Positions 60,151 through 64,000 of a stretch of DNA of 64,000 bases are shown here, in pieces (within the stretch, counting starts at the first letter, position 1; every line of letters begins with the position of its first letter). The DNA comes from Methylococcaceae bacterium (GTDB lineage Bacteria; Pseudomonadota; Gammaproteobacteria; Methylococcales; Methylomonadaceae), in the NCBI GenBank assembly GCA_030693065.1, contig JAUYBL010000021.1, positions 1-64,000 of the forward strand, read 5' to 3'. A model generated the notes under the pieces. It searched no databases. It worked only from the letters and a program-made list of their open reading frames with translations, and had not been told where the DNA came from. Position numbers and translations under genes: made by a program.

Positions 60151-60227
60151 GGGCCCTTAGCTCAGTTGGTTAGAGCGTCCGACTCATAATCGGCAGGTCG
60201 TAGGTTCAAGTCCTACAGGGCCCACCA
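60151..60227 (+). tRNA. tRNA with CAU anticodon, probably tRNA-Ile2
   Basis: Cloverleaf with acceptor GGGCCCT/AGGGCCC, D arm GCTCAGTTGGTTAGAGC, anticodon loop CTCATAA, T arm GTAGG-TTCAAGT-CCTAC and encoded CCA. It lacks the initiator features. The acceptor, the TTCAAGTCC T-loop context and CGACTCATAATCG resemble the E. coli ileX tRNA, whose C34 is converted to lysidine by TilS, more than elongator tRNA-Met. The outer anticodon-stem pair is mismatched (T-C). Confidence 0.85.
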
Positions 60228-60233
60228 TAATTA

Positions 60234-60258
60234 AAAAGGCTGCTTATTGCAGCCTTTT
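60234..60258 (+). terminator. Terminator after the tRNA
   Basis: AAAAGGCTGC pairs with GCAGCCTTTT around TTATT; only four T's follow before G. Likely ends the rpoD-tRNA transcript before metK. Confidence 0.75.
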
Positions 60259-60295
60259 GTGTATCAGTAGTTTTTATTTTTAAGAAGGTGGCAGT

Positions 60296-61456
60296 GTGAG
60301 CAATAACTTCATTTTTACATCTGAATCTGTTTCAGAAGGGCATCCTGATAAAGTCGCTGACCAAATTTCCGATGCGGTTCTTGATGCGATAATTGCACAA
60401 GATCCCCGTGCGCGAGTTGCTTGCGAAACATTGGTAAAAACCGGCATGGTAGTTCTTGCGGGCGAAATCACCACTAATGCCTGGGTTGATACTGAAGCGT
60501 TAGTAAGAAAAGTGGTTTGTGACATCGGTTATGATCATGGTGACATAGGGTTCGACGGACAGAGCTGCGCGGTATTAAATGCTATTGGCAAGCAATCTGC
60601 AGATATTGCGATGGGTGTTGATGAAGCTAATGATCATGAACAAGGCGCTGGCGATCAGGGCTTAATGTTTGGTTATGCCAGTAATGAGACCGATGTATTT
60701 ATGCCTGCTCCCATTACTTACTCGCATTTACTAGTTAAGCGTCAGTCTGAAGTACGTAAAAATAAAACATTGCCATGGCTACGCCCTGACGCCAAAAGTC
60801 AGATTACTTTCCGTTACGAAAATAACAAACCAGTCGCGATTGAAGCTGTAGTCCTGTCCACTCAGCATTCTCCAGATATTTCTGCAAAAGCATTGCATGA
60901 AGCAGTGATGGATGAAATTATTTTACCGGTTTTGCCTAAAGAATGGCTGCATAAAGACACCAAATACTTCATCAATCCGACCGGACAATTCATTATTGGC
61001 GGTCCAGTTGGCGATTGCGGCTTGACAGGCCGAAAAATCATTGTAGATACCTATGGCGGCATGGCTAGACATGGTGGTGGTGCTTTTTCGGGTAAAGATC
61101 CTTCAAAAGTGGATCGTTCAGCTGCTTACATGGGGCGCTACGTAGCTAAAAATATAGTTGCCGCAGGTCTTGCTGAGCGTTGCGAAATACAAGTTTCTTA
61201 CGCTATTGGTGTTGCAGAGCCTACTTCTATCAGCGTAGAAACATTTGGTACCAGCAAGCTGAGCGAAGATAGATTAGTGCAAATTGTCAGAGATCACTTT
61301 GATTTAAGACCGAAAGGATTGATCGCCACGCTGGACCTGTTAAAGCCGATTTATCAAGTCACCGCCGCATATGGTCACTTTGGCCGCACCGAAGACACTT
61401 TCAGTTGGGAAAAAACTGATAAAGTCGATGCATTGAAAGATGCTGCAGGTCTTTAA
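60296..61456 (+). CDS. metK: S-adenosylmethionine synthetase
   Basis: 386 residues, GTG start at 60296 with AAGGTGG upstream. [18 protein letters not shown], the ATP-binding [14 protein letters not shown] and the [19 protein letters not shown] loop are conserved. Forms SAM from methionine and ATP. No SAM-responsive riboswitch is visible in the 68-bp gap after the tRNA. 20 bp upstream of ahcY. Confidence 0.98.
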   Translation: MSNNFIFTSESVSEGHPDKVADQISDAVLDAIIAQDPRARVACETLVKTGMVVLAGEITTNAWVDTEALVRKVVCDIGYDHGDIGFDGQSCAVLNAIGKQSADIAMGVDEANDHEQGAGDQGLMFGYASNETDVFMPAPITYSHLLVKRQSEVRKNKTLPWLRPDAKSQITFRYENNKPVAIEAVVLSTQHSPDISAKALHEAVMDEIILPVLPKEWLHKDTKYFINPTGQFIIGGPVGDCGLTGRKIIVDTYGGMARHGGGAFSGKDPSKVDRSAAYMGRYVAKNIVAAGLAERCEIQVSYAIGVAEPTSISVETFGTSKLSEDRLVQIVRDHFDLRPKGLIATLDLLKPIYQVTAAYGHFGRTEDTFSWEKTDKVDALKDAAGL

Positions 61457-61476
61457 TAATCCTTACAGGAAACAAC

Positions 61477-62769
61477 ATGAGTCAACAAGATTATAAAGTC
61501 GCCGACATAGCCCTGGCAGAATGGGGCCGTAAAGAAATTAACATTGCTGAAACGGAAATGCCAGGTTTGGTGGCATTACGTAAAGAATACGGCGCTCAAC
61601 AACCCCTAAAAGGTGCGCGAATTGCCGGCTGTTTGCATATGACCATACAAACAGCTGTGTTAATTGAAACACTGACTGCTTTAGGCGCAGAAATTCGATG
61701 GTCGTCTTGCAATATTTTTTCTACTCAAGATCATGCAGCTGCTGCTATTGCAGCCTCAGGTGTTCCAGTATTTGCTTGGAAAGGTGAAACTGAAGAGGAA
61801 GCAGAATGGTGCATAGAACAAACTATTCTTGGTCCGAATGGCTGGCGCCCGAACATGATTCTGGATGATGGCGGCGACTTGACGAACATGATGCATGACA
61901 AGTTTCCGGAGCTGATGACTGACGTCAAAGGCTTGTCTGAGGAAACCACTACAGGCGTATTGCGTTTAACTGAACGCGTTGTCAAAGGTACCTTGAAAGT
62001 GCCAGCTTTTAACGTCAATGATTCTGTGACCAAATCAAAATTCGACAATCTTTATGGCTGTCGCGAATCCTTAGTTGACGGCATTAAACGTGCAACTGAC
62101 GTTATGATTGCCGGTAAAATTGCTGTCGTGTGCGGTTATGGCGATGTTGGTAAAGGCTGCGCGCAATCTTTACGTGGGCTGGGCGCGACTGTCTGGATTA
62201 CCGAAATCGACCCTATCTGTGCATTACAGGCTGCAATGGAAGGTTACCGTGTTGTGACTATGGAAGATGCAGCGCCAATCGCTAATATTTTCGTTACCGC
62301 CACCGGTAATTTTAATGTTATTACTCATGCGCATTTAGCGGCTATGAGAGATCAGGCAATCGTCTGCAACATTGGTCATTTTGATTCTGAAATCGAAATT
62401 TCTTCATTGCGCCAATACACTTGGGAAAACATCAAACCGCAAGTTGATCATGTCATTTTCCCAGATGGCAAACGCTTGATTATATTAGCCGAAGGCCGTT
62501 TGGTTAACTTGGGCTGTGCAACTGGCCACCCTAGTTTTGTAATGTCCAATTCATTCTGTAACCAAGTATTGGCACAGCTTGAGCTATGGGCAAATGCAGA
62601 TAAATACGAAAACAATGTGTACATGCTGCCTAAAAAACTAGACGAAAAAGTCGCGAGAGCACATCTTGCTCAACTAGGCGTAAATTTGACTGTATTGACT
62701 GATACGCAAGCTAAATACATCAATGTGCCAGTTGAAGGTCCTTACAAGGTTGATCATTACCGTTATTGA
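61477..62769 (+). CDS. ahcY: S-adenosylhomocysteine hydrolase
   Basis: 430 residues. [27 protein letters not shown], the NAD-binding [15 protein letters not shown] and C-terminal [10 protein letters not shown] are hallmarks. Converts SAH to adenosine and homocysteine, relieving inhibition of methyltransferases. Between metK and metF in an operon-like SAM-recycling group; no SAH riboswitch was seen. Confidence 0.98.
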   Translation: MSQQDYKVADIALAEWGRKEINIAETEMPGLVALRKEYGAQQPLKGARIAGCLHMTIQTAVLIETLTALGAEIRWSSCNIFSTQDHAAAAIAASGVPVFAWKGETEEEAEWCIEQTILGPNGWRPNMILDDGGDLTNMMHDKFPELMTDVKGLSEETTTGVLRLTERVVKGTLKVPAFNVNDSVTKSKFDNLYGCRESLVDGIKRATDVMIAGKIAVVCGYGDVGKGCAQSLRGLGATVWITEIDPICALQAAMEGYRVVTMEDAAPIANIFVTATGNFNVITHAHLAAMRDQAIVCNIGHFDSEIEISSLRQYTWENIKPQVDHVIFPDGKRLIILAEGRLVNLGCATGHPSFVMSNSFCNQVLAQLELWANADKYENNVYMLPKKLDEKVARAHLAQLGVNLTVLTDTQAKYINVPVEGPYKVDHYRY

Positions 62770-62780
62770 TTGACACTTTC

Positions 62781-62814
62781 AAGACCGGTTGAGGCGCGAG
62801 CTTCACCCGGTCTT
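62781..62814. terminator. Hairpin between ahcY and metF
   Basis: AAGACCGG (62781-62788) pairs with CCGGTCTT (62807-62814), 18-nt loop, no T-run. It may pause transcription, or shield an mRNA end between the two genes. Confidence 0.4.
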
Positions 62815-62827
62815 ACAGATATAAAAC

Positions 62828-63682
62828 ATGCAATCACAAAAAAAACACCCTCAGCTCTACAGTTTCGAGTTTTATCCCCCAAAAACTGAAGAAGGCGCAG
62901 CCAGCTTGCAAGTAGTTCAAGACAAGCTTGCAGCTCTCAATCCTGATTTTTTTTCCGTAACCTTTGGTGCAGGCGGTTCAACCCGTGACCTTACCTTTGA
63001 TGCCGTGGTCGACATTCAAGCCAAAGGCGTCAATGCAGCACCGCATTTATCTTGCGTTGCTTCAACCAAAGATAATATTCGCGCCATTCTTAATAATTAT
63101 CAGCAACACGGGATAAGCAAAATTGTCGCACTCAGAGGCGATCTACCATCAGGCATGATGTCAGCCGGTGAATTCCGTTACGCCAATGAACTGGTTGAAT
63201 TTATTCGTCAGGAAACCGGTGGCCATTTCCAGATCCATGTTGCCGCCTATCCTGAAGTACACCCTCAGGCTCCCAGCGGCGCGCAAGATTTCAAAAATTT
63301 TAAACGCAAAGTTGATGCGGGTGCTAATGCCGCAATCACGCAGTATTTTTATAATGCCGAGGGGTATTTTTACTTTGTCGATGCTTGTGAAAAGAACGGT
63401 ATCGACATTCCCATCGTGCCAGGCATCATGCCGATTACCCAATACGCACAGTTATTTCGGTTTTCGGAAATGTGCGGCGCCGATATTCCTAGATGGATGC
63501 GCAAACGATTGGAAGGCTTTGGTGATGATCGTGAATCCATTCAAGCTTTTGGTTTGGACGTGGTCAGTGATCTTTGTCAGCGTTTATTAGATGCTGGTGC
63601 GCCAGGACTGCACTTTTACACCATGAATCAAGCCACACCAACATTAGCTATCCTCGCTAATTTGCAAAAAACAACGGTTTAA
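62828..63682 (+). CDS. metF: Methylenetetrahydrofolate reductase
   Basis: 284 residues. YSFEFYPPKTEEG near the start, FVSVTFGAGGSTR-like segment (here FFSVTFGAGGSTR), ALRGDLP, and PGIMPITQYAQLFRFSEMCGA are typical of MetF flavoproteins. Makes methyl-H4F for methionine synthesis. 58 bp after ahcY; completes metK-ahcY-metF. Confidence 0.97.
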   Translation: MQSQKKHPQLYSFEFYPPKTEEGAASLQVVQDKLAALNPDFFSVTFGAGGSTRDLTFDAVVDIQAKGVNAAPHLSCVASTKDNIRAILNNYQQHGISKIVALRGDLPSGMMSAGEFRYANELVEFIRQETGGHFQIHVAAYPEVHPQAPSGAQDFKNFKRKVDAGANAAITQYFYNAEGYFYFVDACEKNGIDIPIVPGIMPITQYAQLFRFSEMCGADIPRWMRKRLEGFGDDRESIQAFGLDVVSDLCQRLLDAGAPGLHFYTMNQATPTLAILANLQKTTV

Positions 63683-63698
63683 TTAGGTACTTTTAGCC

Positions 63699-63724
63699 CG
63701 CTCTGCAGCGTATTCAGCAGAGCG
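63699..63724. terminator. Hairpin between metF and bioA
   Basis: CGCTCTGC (63699-63706) pairs perfectly with GCAGAGCG (63717-63724), 10-nt loop. A few T's precede rather than follow it, so on the plus strand it is at best a weak terminator. Confidence 0.4.
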
Positions 63725-63756
63725 CTTGCGCTGGAGTCTTACATCTCGTACCCAAC

Positions 63757-64000
63757 ATGATGACCAACCAAACTTTAGCTAACCGAGATCTTTCCGTTTT
63801 GTGGCATCCATGTACACAAATGAAGGACCATGAAAACTTTCCCATTATCCCGATCAAAAAAGGCCAAGGTGTTTGGCTCGAGGATTTTGACGGTAATCGT
63901 TATTTGGATGCCATCAGCTCATGGTGGGTTAACCTGTTCGGGCATGCTAATCCAGCCATCAATGCGGCGTTAAAAGATCAGCTTGATACGCTGGAGCACG
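63757..64000 (+). CDS. bioA: Adenosylmethionine-8-amino-7-oxononanoate aminotransferase (partial)
   Basis: The first 81 codons run off the window end. [19 protein letters not shown] and [21 protein letters not shown] are the substrate-binding N-terminus of BioA. This PLP enzyme uses SAM as amino donor to make diaminopelargonate for biotin, which fits its place after metK-ahcY-metF. ATG 63757 or the next codon 63760 may be the start. Confidence 0.93.
   Translation, partial: MMTNQTLANRDLSVLWHPCTQMKDHENFPIIPIKKGQGVWLEDFDGNRYLDAISSWWVNLFGHANPAINAALKDQLDTLEH

Noticed and set aside
60228-60295. SAM riboswitch ahead of metK
   Set aside because: The gap holds only a short terminator hairpin and a ribosome-binding site; no SAM-I, SAM-II or SAM-IV core is visible.
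61457-61476. SAH riboswitch ahead of ahcY
   Set aside because: The metK-ahcY gap is only 20 bp, too short for an aptamer.

Overview
The window reads as chromosome of a gammaproteobacterial methanotroph or close methylotroph (Methylococcales-like). This is an inference from two tandem mtdB-type methylene-tetrahydromethanopterin dehydrogenase genes, a VPLPA-CTERM/exosortase XrtD exopolysaccharide locus, a GacA-type regulator, MinCDE, HflKC-HisZ-PurA and the rpsU-yqeY-dnaG-rpoD operon. Most genes are housekeeping. Accessory DNA is confined to an insertion-sequence graveyard at 13.55-16.4 kb and to the polysaccharide/sorting locus at 32-44 kb.

Layout: 1-13.55 kb is the tuf tail followed by the complete S10-spc-alpha ribosomal cluster (rpsJ to rplQ, with secY and rpoA), including a 37-codon TTG-start rpmJ. 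It is AT-rich and favours AGA/AGG and ATA codons, unlike rpsU elsewhere in the window. From 13.57 to 16.34 kb lie a decayed IS30-family copy, a better preserved but frameshifted IS30 element abutting it, a possible IS110 scrap and a shattered IS4-like transposase. From 16.5 to 19.1 kb are a GacA/UvrY response regulator and, convergent to it, the mtdB pair, whose nucleotide-binding motifs differ (Gly-Arg against Asp-His). From 19.3 to 25.5 kb come a PilZ protein, a small winged-helix protein, minCDE, a TPP riboswitch with thiC, a universal stress protein, a YcgN-like protein and a conserved small protein. From 25.5 to 32.0 kb, all on the minus strand, are purA, hisZ, hflC, hflK, hflX and hfq.

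From 32.1 to 43.9 kb is the exopolysaccharide/protein-sorting locus. A minus-strand export operon (outer-membrane export protein, beta-barrel, GumC/Wzz-like chain-length protein, P-loop kinase homologue with a degenerate Walker A) diverges from a plus-strand set: a VPLPA-CTERM surface protein, XrtD exosortase, gmd, fcl and a phosphohexomutase. The 650-bp divergent region carries a sigma-54-type -24/-12 candidate facing each way, plus repeats that could be activator sites. This fits the sigma-54/PrsR control known for PEP-CTERM systems and is the most interesting signal in the window.

From 44.1 to 64 kb are a small membrane protein, tRNA-Gly and tRNA-Cys with a promoter and two terminators, a rhodanese, typA, a compact hisBHAFIE-tatABC-pteridine reductase run, convergent folK/folB, plsY, convergent tsaD, the rpsU-yqeY-dnaG-rpoD operon, a CAU-anticodon tRNA (probably Ile2), and metK-ahcY-metF followed by a truncated bioA. 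The last group makes, recycles and uses S-adenosylmethionine. No CRISPR array, rRNA gene, prophage or replication origin was seen.
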